DNA of 7,253 nucleotides from Planctomycetota bacterium. GTDB taxonomy: Bacteria; Planctomycetota; Phycisphaerae; Phycisphaerales; UBA1924. Of this stretch, positions 1-7,108 are shown piece after piece. The stretch is from positions 1-7,253 of the forward strand of contig JAEYNG010000516.1 of the NCBI GenBank assembly GCA_023412695.1. The letters run 5' to 3'. Within the stretch, counting starts at the first letter, position 1, and the number at the start of each line of letters is the position of its first letter. The notes under the pieces are model-generated. The model had not been told where the DNA came from and did not search any database. It saw nothing but the letters and a program-made list of their open reading frames with translations. A program made the translations under genes and the position numbers.

Positions 1-3000
1 GACCAGACGCGGTGCATCCGCCAACCAAGGCTCTCGAGCACCTGCCGGCGAAGACGGTCGCGATCACGCGCCGTCCCCGCAGCGGCATACACACGCCCGT
101 CGCACTCGATGCCGATGAGGTATCGGCCAGGCTGATCGGTGTCGCGTACGGCGAGGTCGATTCGGTACGCCGAGCATCCGACCTGCGTGTCCACCGTGTA
201 GCCGCGGGACTCGAGCTGGCGCCGGATGCTGTCCTCGATGCCGAGAGGGGCTGCAACGGGCGCATCGTCCGAGGCTTCGCCGATCGCGGCAGGACCGCGT
301 TCAGCATACTCGAGAAATGACTTGAGATGGGCCGCGCCCACAGCCTGCGTCCGGGCGAGGTCGATCTGATCCGCACGGATCGACGAGAACACGATGACCT
401 GCCTCCGGGCACGCGTCACCGCGACGTTCAGGCGGCGTTCGCCGCCGTCGAGGTTGAGCGGGCCGAAGTTCATCGCGAACTGCCCCGCGGCATCGGGGGC
501 ATAACACACGCTGAAGAGGATGATGTCGCGCTCATCACCCTGTACGTTCTCGAGGTTTTTGATGAACACGGGCTCATCGCCGCCCGCACCGTTCATCGCC
601 GCGTCAAGGGCGGGGTCCGCACGCCGCGCGGCGTCGAGCAGGTCCTCGATCAGCGTTTGCTGCGCCCGGCTGAACGTGACGACGCCGATGCTCGTCGAAG
701 ACGCCTCCGGGTCGGTGAGCCGCTTGACCAGTTCCGCAACGATCGCCTCGGCCTCGACACGGTTCGTGCGCGTGCGGCCACGGTCGTAAACGCCGGGCAC
801 TCGCCGCAACGACACGCCGAGCGTGTCGCCGCGGTCCTGCGGCACAGGGAACGTGAGCAGGCGGCCCTGGTAATAGTGATGGTTGCTGAACGCGATGAGG
901 CTCTCGTGCCGCGAGCGGTAGTGCCAGAGCAGCCGCATTGACGGCAGTCCAGACGCAACACATTCGTCCAGCACGCTCTCGAGCTCTTCGAGGTCGTCCT
1001 CATCCGCGGGGTCGCCGTCCTCGGTGTCCATCTTCTGGAAGAAGTTGGTCGGCGGGAGCTGCTTCGAGTCGCCGACCACGACGACAGATGTGCCGCGGGC
1101 GATCGCGCCGATCGCGTCCCATACGGGGATCTGCGAGGCCTCGTCGAAGACGACAAGGTCGAACGGGGGGTACGCGGGGTCGAGGTACTGCGCGACGGAC
1201 AGCGGGCTCATCAGGAAGCACGGCTTGAGCAGCGGCAGCAGATTGGGCAGCTTGCCGATGAGCCGGCGAACGGGCATGTGGCGGCGCTGGAGGCGGAGCT
1301 GATGCGCGAGGACGCCCATCTCCGACGTGGGCGCGGCCCCGCCCTCGCCTGGCGCGGGAGGCACATGGCTCGCCACCCGAGCGGCGACGAGCTGCGCCGA
1401 GAGCTCGAGCCAGCGGCGGTCGAGTGCGCGGAACCGCTCGACGAGGCTCTCGTGCGCCGCCGCGTTGAACTCACGAAGCTCCGGCGTCGCGTCGCTGATC
1501 GCCGCGGTCCACTCGCGTGCAAAGGCTCGTCGGAACCCTGGCACAAGCTGATCGGCCGCGACATCCCCGGCTTCGAGCGCCGCCGCGAGCGGATGGAGGG
1601 GCGCATCCAACCGCGACCGCGCGCGTCGCCAGTGACACCAGTCGTCAAGCTCCGGCAGCGCGGCCCGCCACCGGGCGAGCGTTGCCCGCGCCGATGCGAA
1701 GTACGACGGCTCCCCACGCTCCGCGAGCGGGCTCGCGGTGATCAGCAGCAGTTCATCGAGCGAAGCAATCGCGGCGAGCAGGTCCTTCCACGCACTGAGG
1801 ACCCTTGCAACTGCGGCCTGCATCGCCGGAGCGTGGAGCCGGTCGATGTCTGTGCTCGCAAGCGAGATCGCACGTTCGGCGATCGCACCACACACAGGCC
1901 CCGCCGGTGTCGCTGCGATGAGCTCTCGCGCCCGCGTCGCCCATTGCAACGCGGACTTTGCCGCGATCCAGTCCGCCTCGCCACCGCGATGCACCCTGCC
2001 GAAGTATCGATCACCCCCAGAGGCGCCGGAAGCAAGCCATCTCGACTCGTCGCGACATCGGCGTGCGGCGTCGAGCTCGTTCACCAGCGCCGGCGTCTCC
2101 GGCAGGGCACCTTTCCACGCGGCCTGCACGGTCCGTCGCGGGGATCGGCATGCAAACCAGCGGAACGGCCACGGCTTGGCGTGCCCTGTCCGCAGCGACG
2201 CGATCAGCCCCTCCAGGTTGAGGTCAAAAACCTGCTCTGTCGCGTGCGTCAGAATCTTTGACCTCGCGGCGTCGCGTGCCTCGCCGCGAGTGATAAGCGT
2301 CTCAAGCTGCGTGCGCAGCTCGCTCCACCCCGGCTCCCGCAGAATCGTGGACGTCACGCCAGGACAACTCTGCAGCAGCTCGCTCACGGCCATCAGCCAT
2401 TCCAGCTCGCCGCGATTCAAGCTCTCCACTGCCGTCGCGTGCTCGGGCACGATCGCATCGAGCACGGCCCGCACAGCGGCCTTCGCCTGTGCCACGGCGT
2501 TCTGCACGTGGTCGATCGCCTTCGTCGCATCCGACGGGAGCGACTCGCGCCACTCCGCACGGCCGATCTCGCGCAGCGGGTGCGAGGAAAGGTCACCCAA
2601 TGGTGCGGCCGCGCCGGCGGCTTCCTGGACCGACTGCCGCCATCCTTCAAACTGCGCGGCCGTAGTCGAGCCGACATGGCGCATCGAAAGCGGCACCTCG
2701 GGCGCATGCTCCAGCGACACCGACTCCGACGCCACGTCGTAAACGCTCCGCCCCAGCGGGTGCGCCTTGTGCAGGGCGGCAACATACGCGTTCAGGTGCT
2801 CGCGTGCGGCCGTCAACTCCTCCGCGTGCGCACGCCACTGATCCGGTTCGCGCGTTCCCGCGGCCTGAAACGCACGGGCGATCTGGTCGAGCACCTCACG
2901 CTTCGATGCCTTGTTCGAGTGCACCTCGAGGCAGAAGGGCCCGAGGCCGACACGCTCGAGCCGGCTGCGCACAACGCTCAGCGCGGCCATCTTCTCCGCG

Positions 3001-5144
3001 ACGAACAGCACGCGCTTCCCCGCCGCCAGCGCCCCCGCGATGATGTTCGTGATCGTCTGCGACTTGCCCGTGCCGGGCGGCCCTTCGAGCACGAACGTCC
3101 GCCCTTCGGTCGCCGCCGCGACAGCCGCGAGCTGCGACGAGTCCGCATCCAGCGGCGTCAACGCCGCCTCCAACGGCACATCCGCCCGCTGGTCCGCAGC
3201 CTCAAACGGCTCCGCCGCGCGATCGACCAGATGCGTCACCACGCGGCTGCGGCGCAGGTCTTCCTCGCGCTCCTGCAGGTCGAGCCACATGAGGAACTTG
3301 GAGAACGTGAACAACCCGAGGCTCGCGCTGTCGCGCACCTCCCACCCGTCGATGTTGACGATCGCCTCGCGGAAGCGGCGCAGCACGAGCGCGACATCGA
3401 CGCCGGCATCATCCTCCGGCAGCTCCCGCAGCCGCGACGCGTCAATCTCGAACTCCTGAGCAAGCTTTTCGACGAGCGTGATGTTGATCCGCGGCTCTTC
3501 ATCCGCCGCCACGATGCGGAAGCTCTCGTTGATTGACCGCCGCTCCAGCGTCACCGGGACAAGGATGAGCGGCGCTGTCCGCTGCCCGCGCGAATCGCCC
3601 GGTTCCTGCCAGATCAGTGAGCCGAGCGCCAGGAAGAGTGTGTTCGCCCCGTTTTCATCGATGCTCAGCTTCGCCTCGCGCGAAATGCTGGTGAGCTTCT
3701 TTGCCAGCTCCGCGGGTGCAACCGTCGCTCGCACCCGCCCGGCACGCAGCTCCTCCGAGATCGCCTGCGCGCGCGTCTCCGCCAATACGGCCGATTGCAC
3801 ATCCGCGGTCTCCGCCGCGGGTAGATCGAGCTTCGGGAAGACGTGCAGGGTCTTCCCCGAGGCAAGCGCGTTTTCCAAGGCCGCGGCGTTGGGGCACTCC
3901 AATACGACGCTCTGCGATGTCTCACGGAAGTTGATCAATCTGTTGCGCAGCGACAGGTCGAGCAGGCGACGCTTCCATCGCTCGACCCGGCCCCGCGGCG
4001 TCTCCACGGGCTGCGCCTCCGCCACGTCCCGCGTCTTCTCCGACGCCAGGCTCGCCGGCGCGACTGTCCGATCTACCTGCCCGCCATGCACGACTACGAC
4101 CCCGCCCGTCCGCAACGGCAACGGCCGGATCTTCGCCCGCCTCGCGGCGTGTACGTCGATCGCCATCGCGAAGCGCTTGTGATCGGCGAGCAACGTGCGG
4201 CCACGACGCGCGGCGTCGTCAAACGACATCGGCGGCGAACCTGTCACCCCCACGGCCTCGATCACAACGATCTCCCCGAGCTCGACACGATTGATGATGC
4301 GCGAGTGCGAATCAATCACCGCCCCCGAGAACGCCTCTTCCACCAGCCAAGCGCCGACGAACGCGTGGCCGCTCTGAACGATGAGCAACGGGTGCAGCCC
4401 CGCCTGCTCGATCGCCGCCGCGAGCACGACGGCGATGTCAAGACACGTGCCGAGTTTTCCGTCGAGCACCTGGTCGGCCAGCCGCACCTTCTGCCCGCTC
4501 GTCTCAAAGCTCGCGGGCGGGTTGATGTACCCGATGCCGCGTTGCAGCATCGCGGTGTAGATCGCCGCGATAATCGCACGCGCGCGGTCCGCCCGCTTGG
4601 ATTGGTACCCCGTGATCGCGCCGTCGCCCGTCCACTCGCCCAACAACACGCTTGACTCTGCGAGCAACTGCTCGATCGACGGGTGGTTCGGCGTCACGAA
4701 CGCCGCGAGTATCTCCGGCAGCTCGTTGCCGCCCCCCCACTCTGTCGCCGCGAGCACATCGATCCGCGACGACGCCCGCGACAGGACTTCTCCCCGCGCC
4801 GATGCCTCGACCCGCAGTTCGCCTGCCTCTCGCTCGGTCTGGCTGCCCAGCAGCGCCGGCGACAGTGCAATATCGATCGCCGCGAGGTTGTAGGTCGTGC
4901 CCGGGGCGATCCGTGCGATCCGGGCCTCCCACGGCGGCGCGAGCCCCTCCGGCGCGCCGGAAACCACCGTCGCACGAACGGTAATCTCCTCGAGGTCCGC
5001 ATCGGTCCGGTTCGTCAGCGAGATGCGTCGCACGAACCGCACGCCGTTCTGCTGGAGCGCAAAGTTCACGCACCGCGCATGCTCGATAGCGATCCCCAGC
5101 TTCGCCGGCTCTGCCTGCGCTGTTATCTGCTCGTCGTTCAACAT
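1..5144 (-). CDS. Giant DUF4011 / SF1 helicase / Vsr-like nuclease with N-terminal transglutaminase-like domain (partial, 3' end outside window)
   Basis: Reading the minus strand from the ATG at 5144 gives 1714 codons without a stop, open at the left edge. Domains seen: a beta-rich N-terminus (about 1-130); a transglutaminase-like domain with C234 in GTCLD, H260 in GHAFVGAW and D278; the DUF4011 signature around RLLDLSLRNRLINF (to F406) and APLILVPV (524-531); Walker A GPPGTGKS (688-695); motif Ia VLFVAEK (712-718); a helical insert of about 600 residues; Walker B FDEASQ (D1334, E1335); motif III GDSKQLPP (1358-1365); motif IV HYRSRH (1408-1413); motif V VQGDERD (1534-1540); motif VI NVAVTRARR (1573-1581); and a Vsr/MTES_1575-like nuclease with D1663 and E1680-C-D1682. 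Family knowledge: DUF4011-helicase-Vsr proteins (Hhe) are reported anti-phage proteins, probably acting on invading nucleic acid. All helicase motifs look intact. A C-terminal DUF3320 is expected beyond the edge. The defence role is inferred from architecture; the reaction and target are unknown. Confidence 0.93.
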   Translation of the reverse strand, partial: MLNDEQITAQAEPAKLGIAIEHARCVNFALQQNGVRFVRRISLTNRTDADLEEITVRATVVSGAPEGLAPPWEARIARIAPGTTYNLAAIDIALSPALLGSQTEREAGELRVEASARGEVLSRASSRIDVLAATEWGGGNELPEILAAFVTPNHPSIEQLLAESSVLLGEWTGDGAITGYQSKRADRARAIIAAIYTAMLQRGIGYINPPASFETSGQKVRLADQVLDGKLGTCLDIAVVLAAAIEQAGLHPLLIVQSGHAFVGAWLVEEAFSGAVIDSHSRIINRVELGEIVVIEAVGVTGSPPMSFDDAARRGRTLLADHKRFAMAIDVHAARRAKIRPLPLRTGGVVVVHGGQVDRTVAPASLASEKTRDVAEAQPVETPRGRVERWKRRLLDLSLRNRLINFRETSQSVVLECPNAAALENALASGKTLHVFPKLDLPAAETADVQSAVLAETRAQAISEELRAGRVRATVAPAELAKKLTSISREAKLSIDENGANTLFLALGSLIWQEPGDSRGQRTAPLILVPVTLERRSINESFRIVAADEEPRINITLVEKLAQEFEIDASRLRELPEDDAGVDVALVLRRFREAIVNIDGWEVRDSASLGLFTFSKFLMWLDLQEREEDLRRSRVVTHLVDRAAEPFEAADQRADVPLEAALTPLDADSSQLAAVAAATEGRTFVLEGPPGTGKSQTITNIIAGALAAGKRVLFVAEKMAALSVVRSRLERVGLGPFCLEVHSNKASKREVLDQIARAFQAAGTREPDQWRAHAEELTAAREHLNAYVAALHKAHPLGRSVYDVASESVSLEHAPEVPLSMRHVGSTTAAQFEGWRQSVQEAAGAAAPLGDLSSHPLREIGRAEWRESLPSDATKAIDHVQNAVAQAKAAVRAVLDAIVPEHATAVESLNRGELEWLMAVSELLQSCPGVTSTILREPGWSELRTQLETLITRGEARDAARSKILTHATEQVFDLNLEGLIASLRTGHAKPWPFRWFACRSPRRTVQAAWKGALPETPALVNELDAARRCRDESRWLASGASGGDRYFGRVHRGGEADWIAAKSALQWATRARELIAATPAGPVCGAIAERAISLASTDIDRLHAPAMQAAVARVLSAWKDLLAAIASLDELLLITASPLAERGEPSYFASARATLARWRAALPELDDWCHWRRARSRLDAPLHPLAAALEAGDVAADQLVPGFRRAFAREWTAAISDATPELREFNAAAHESLVERFRALDRRWLELSAQLVAARVASHVPPAPGEGGAAPTSEMGVLAHQLRLQRRHMPVRRLIGKLPNLLPLLKPCFLMSPLSVAQYLDPAYPPFDLVVFDEASQIPVWDAIGAIARGTSVVVVGDSKQLPPTNFFQKMDTEDGDPADEDDLEELESVLDECVASGLPSMRLLWHYRSRHESLIAFSNHHYYQGRLLTFPVPQDRGDTLGVSLRRVPGVYDRGRTRTNRVEAEAIVAELVKRLTDPEASSTSIGVVTFSRAQQTLIEDLLDAARRADPALDAAMNGAGGDEPVFIKNLENVQGDERDIILFSVCYAPDAAGQFAMNFGPLNLDGGERRLNVAVTRARRQVIVFSSIRADQIDLARTQAVGAAHLKSFLEYAERGPAAIGEASDDAPVAAPLGIEDSIRRQLESRGYTVDTQVGCSAYRIDLAVRDTDQPGRYLIGIECDGRVYAAAGTARDRDRLRRQVLESLGWRMHRVW

Positions 5145-5146
5145 CG

Positions 5147-5152
5147 CCTCCT
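5147..5152 (-). promoter_or_regulatory. Ribosome binding site of the giant helicase gene, unusually close to ATG
   Basis: The minus strand reads AGGAGG followed by CG and then ATG, so the Shine-Dalgarno is only 2 bases from the ATG at 5144. The second codon is TTG (5141), which sits 5 bases from the same Shine-Dalgarno and is an alternative start. An in-frame TGA at 5196-5198, with no ATG, GTG or TTG between it and 5144, rules out a longer protein. The choice between the two changes the protein by one residue. Confidence 0.7.
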
Positions 5153-5248
5153 GCGTTCGAGCGTACCGCGCCGACGGAGCGCGTGCTGTTGCGCATCACT
5201 TGCTGCCGATGCATTTGGAGAATAGGAATCAGTCTCTCACCAAACGTT

Positions 5249-5264
5249 CATGATTCGGATCATG
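5249..5264. repeat. Short perfect inverted repeat in the ABC operon leader
   Basis: CATGAT, a TCGG spacer, and ATCATG form a perfect 6-base inverted repeat with a 4-base loop. It ends 3 bases before the GGAGG ribosome binding site and 13 bases before the ATPase start codon. It could be an operator half-site pair or a small mRNA hairpin within the ribosome footprint. The stem is short and partly A-T, so it may be chance. Confidence 0.4.
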
Positions 5265-5267
5265 TTC

Positions 5268-5272
5268 GGAGG
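5268..5272 (+). promoter_or_regulatory. Ribosome binding site of the ABC ATPase gene
   Basis: GGAGG lies 5 bases upstream of the ATG at 5278, a good match and spacing. It supports that start codon for the ATPase. Confidence 0.75.
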
Positions 5273-5277
5273 CCTGG

Positions 5278-6234
5278 ATGATCGAGATTCGATCGCTTTG
5301 CAAGACGTTCGGATCGTTCACCGCCGTTGACAACGTCTCGTTCACCGTCAATCGCGGCGAGGTCCTGGGGTTCCTTGGCCCGAACGGCGCGGGCAAATCG
5401 ACCACCATGAAAATGCTCACCGGGTTCCTCGCGCCGACGAGCGGGACCGCGGTGGTCAACGGGCACGACGTGCTCGAGGAGCCGCTCGCCGTCAAGGAGG
5501 CCATCGGCTACCTGCCCGAGGGAGCGCCGGCGTACCCGGACATGACGCCCGCATCGTTCCTGCGGTTCATCGCGTCGGTGCGGGGGCTGGGCGCCCGGGC
5601 CGCCGCGACGCGCATCGCCGAGCTGGTCTCGATGGTCCACCTCGAAGGCGTGATGCAGCAATCGATCGAGACGCTGTCGAAGGGGTATAAGCGGCGCGTG
5701 GGGCTCGCCGCCGCCCTCATGCACGACCCCGAGGTGCTCGTCATGGACGAGCCGACCGACGGGCTCGACCCCAACCAGAAGCATGAAGTCCGCGAGCTCA
5801 TCCGCCGGATGGCCCCACGCAAGGCGATCGTGCTCTCCACGCACATCCTCGAGGAAGTCGAGGCCGTCTGCACCCGCGCGATCATCATCAACCGTGGCCG
5901 CGTCGTCGCCGACGGCTCACCCGCGGACCTGCAGGCACGTTCGCCTTTGCACAACGCCGTGCGGCTGGCGGTGCGCCTCGGCAGCGGTGTCTCCCCCGAC
6001 GCCGCACGGGCCGAGCTCGCGCGTTTGCGATACACCGAGGATGTCCGGCGCGAAGCGTCCGACAACGGCGTATGCCAGTTCGTGCTTGTGCCGAGACCCG
6101 GTGCACAGCTGCTGCCGGAGGTCACGCAGTTCGTCCGCGCCAAGGGGTGGGAGGTGGACGAGCTTCGCGTCGAAGCCGGCCGCCTCGATGAGGTCTTCCG
6201 ATCCATTACCGCCACGAACGGAGGTGCGCGATGA
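5278..6234 (+). CDS. ABC transporter ATP-binding protein, GldA-like
   Basis: This 318-residue cytoplasmic ATPase is expected to hydrolyse ATP to drive the permease encoded immediately downstream. Visible motifs: Walker A GPNGAGKST (34-42), Q-loop region IGYLPEGAP (76-84, with Glu where many ABC proteins have Gln), signature LSKGYKRRVG (133-142), Walker B VLVMDEP (153-159, catalytic E158), D-loop GLD (162-164) and switch H189 in STH. Residues after about 225 form the C-terminal accessory segment seen in exporters of the COG1131 group. The IGYLPE and LSKGYKRRVGLA sequences are typical of the ATPase partner of GldF/GldG-type permeases. A strong ribosome binding site supports the start, and the stop overlaps the next start by ATGA, indicating translational coupling. 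Length and motifs are normal for the family. The substrate cannot be read from the sequence. Assignment as an ABC ATPase is certain; the GldA-like subtype is likely from context. Confidence 0.96.
   Translation: MIEIRSLCKTFGSFTAVDNVSFTVNRGEVLGFLGPNGAGKSTTMKMLTGFLAPTSGTAVVNGHDVLEEPLAVKEAIGYLPEGAPAYPDMTPASFLRFIASVRGLGARAAATRIAELVSMVHLEGVMQQSIETLSKGYKRRVGLAAALMHDPEVLVMDEPTDGLDPNQKHEVRELIRRMAPRKAIVLSTHILEEVEAVCTRAIIINRGRVVADGSPADLQARSPLHNAVRLAVRLGSGVSPDAARAELARLRYTEDVRREASDNGVCQFVLVPRPGAQLLPEVTQFVRAKGWEVDELRVEAGRLDEVFRSITATNGGAR
6220..6224 (+). promoter_or_regulatory. Ribosome binding site of the ABC permease gene
   Basis: GGAGG lies within the end of the ATPase gene, 6 bases before the ATG at 6231. 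It supports the ATGA-overlapping start rather than the in-frame ATG at codon 4 (6240). Confidence 0.7.
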
Positions 6235-7037
6235 CCACCATGCCCGCATCCGCCGCGGCCGCCTCAACCGCACAACCCCACGGCGGCGCGAATGCCTTCA
6301 CACGCCTGAACGCGGTGCTCCGGCGAGAGCTCGCCGGGTACTTCATTACGCCCGTCGCCTACGTGTTCATCGTCATCTTCCTGCTCGTCATCGGCCTGTT
6401 CACATTCAACACGCGCATGGGCGCGCTGTTCGAACGCGGTCAGGCCGACCTTCGCCCGTTCTTCATGTATCACCCCTGGCTCTACCTGTTCCTCATCCCC
6501 GCGATCTCCATGCGCCTCTGGGCCGAGGAACGCCGCCAGGGCACGCTCGAACTGCTCCTCACGCTGCCGATTCCGCTCTGGACCGCGGTGCTGGGCAAGT
6601 TCCTTGCGGCGTGGGCGTTCACATCAATCGCCCTCACGCTCACCTTTCCGCTGTGGATCACGATCAACTACCTCGGCGACCCCGATAACGGCGCGATCGC
6701 CGCGGGCTACATCGGCTCGCTGCTGATGGCCGGCGCATACCTCGCGATCGGCTCGTGCATCTCCGCGCTCACCCGCAACCAGGTCATCGCCTTCGTGCTC
6801 ACCGTCGTGGCCTGCTTCCTCTTCATGCTGCCCGGGCTTACCGGCGTCGGGGCATCCCTCAGCGGGCTTCTCCCGCAGTCGGCGATCGACACCGTCAGCT
6901 CCTTCAGCTTCCTCATGCGTTTCGAGTCGATCAGCAAGGGCGTGATCGACCTCCGCGACGTGGTCTTCTTCCTGTCCGTGATCGCGATCTTCCTCTTCGG
7001 GACCGCCGCCGCGGTGGAAGCGAAGAAGTCGGGCTGA
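6231..7037 (+). CDS. ABC-2 type permease, GldF-like
   Basis: This 268-residue inner-membrane protein forms the transport path energised by the upstream ATPase. After a low-complexity, Ala/Thr-rich cytoplasmic start (about 1-22) comes RRELAGYFITPVAYVF (31-46), the amphipathic entry to helix 1 characteristic of GldF-like permeases. Six hydrophobic segments are visible, at about 41-59, 81-97, 118-145, 155-177, 184-203 and 243-262. Between helices 2 and 3 lies RLWAEERRQGTLELLLTLP (95-113), the conserved coupling segment of ABC-2 permeases. Near the C-terminus, FESISKGVIDLRDVVFF (231-247) matches the family's usual F-x-S-I-x-x-G-V-I-D-x-x-D pattern. Size and helix number are as expected. The gene overlaps the ATPase by ATGA and is followed by a GldG-like gene, so the three form a Gld-type transporter operon. 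In Bacteroidetes the homologues are linked to gliding; outside that phylum the substrate is unknown. Confidence 0.93.
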   Translation: MTTMPASAAAASTAQPHGGANAFTRLNAVLRRELAGYFITPVAYVFIVIFLLVIGLFTFNTRMGALFERGQADLRPFFMYHPWLYLFLIPAISMRLWAEERRQGTLELLLTLPIPLWTAVLGKFLAAWAFTSIALTLTFPLWITINYLGDPDNGAIAAGYIGSLLMAGAYLAIGSCISALTRNQVIAFVLTVVACFLFMLPGLTGVGASLSGLLPQSAIDTVSSFSFLMRFESISKGVIDLRDVVFFLSVIAIFLFGTAAAVEAKKSG

Positions 7038-7108
7038 CCCGTGCGCTCTTTTCCTTGCGCGCGTGTCCGTGTTGAACTGCTTGAGTCGTACCTTTGCCGG
7101 ATCCAAGT
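7038..7108 (+). other. Intergenic gap inside the ABC operon
   Basis: These 71 bases lie between the permease stop and the GldG-like start. I see no terminator-like hairpin with a T-run and no small gene, so read-through into the third gene is likely. There is also no clear Shine-Dalgarno before the ATG at 7109. Confidence 0.5.

Larger units (their letters stand above)
5145..5277. other. Divergent intergenic region
   Basis: These 133 bases separate the start of the minus-strand helicase gene from the start of the plus-strand ABC operon, so promoters for both must lie here or within the opposing gene. The middle part (about 5200-5260) is visibly richer in A/T than the flanking coding DNA, as expected for a promoter region. 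I cannot pick convincing -35/-10 hexamers for either direction. The region also holds both ribosome binding sites and an inverted repeat. Confidence 0.75.

Noticed and set aside
4948..4961. 14-base perfect palindrome TCCGGCGCGCCGGA
   Set aside because: It lies inside the coding sequence for V-S-G-A-P-E in the helicase N-terminus and is made of GC-rich repeats likely to occur by chance here.
5200..5230. Possible sigma70-like promoter for the ABC operon: TTGCTG, 17 bases, TAGGAA
   Set aside because: Each hexamer matches consensus at only about half the positions; too weak to annotate.
12..5253. Many long open frames on the plus strand and in other minus-strand frames across the helicase region
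   Set aside because: They are Arg/Ala/Pro/Ser-rich shadows that arise from high GC. The continuous minus-strand frame from 5144 carries every recognisable motif.
5515..5523. Glu instead of Gln in the Q-loop of the ABC ATPase (YLPEG)
   Set aside because: LPE at this place is common in the Gld/COG1131 ATPases, so it is not a defect.
7038..7108. Possible terminator or internal promoter between the permease and GldG-like genes
   Set aside because: No stable hairpin with a T-run and no convincing promoter hexamers could be found by eye.
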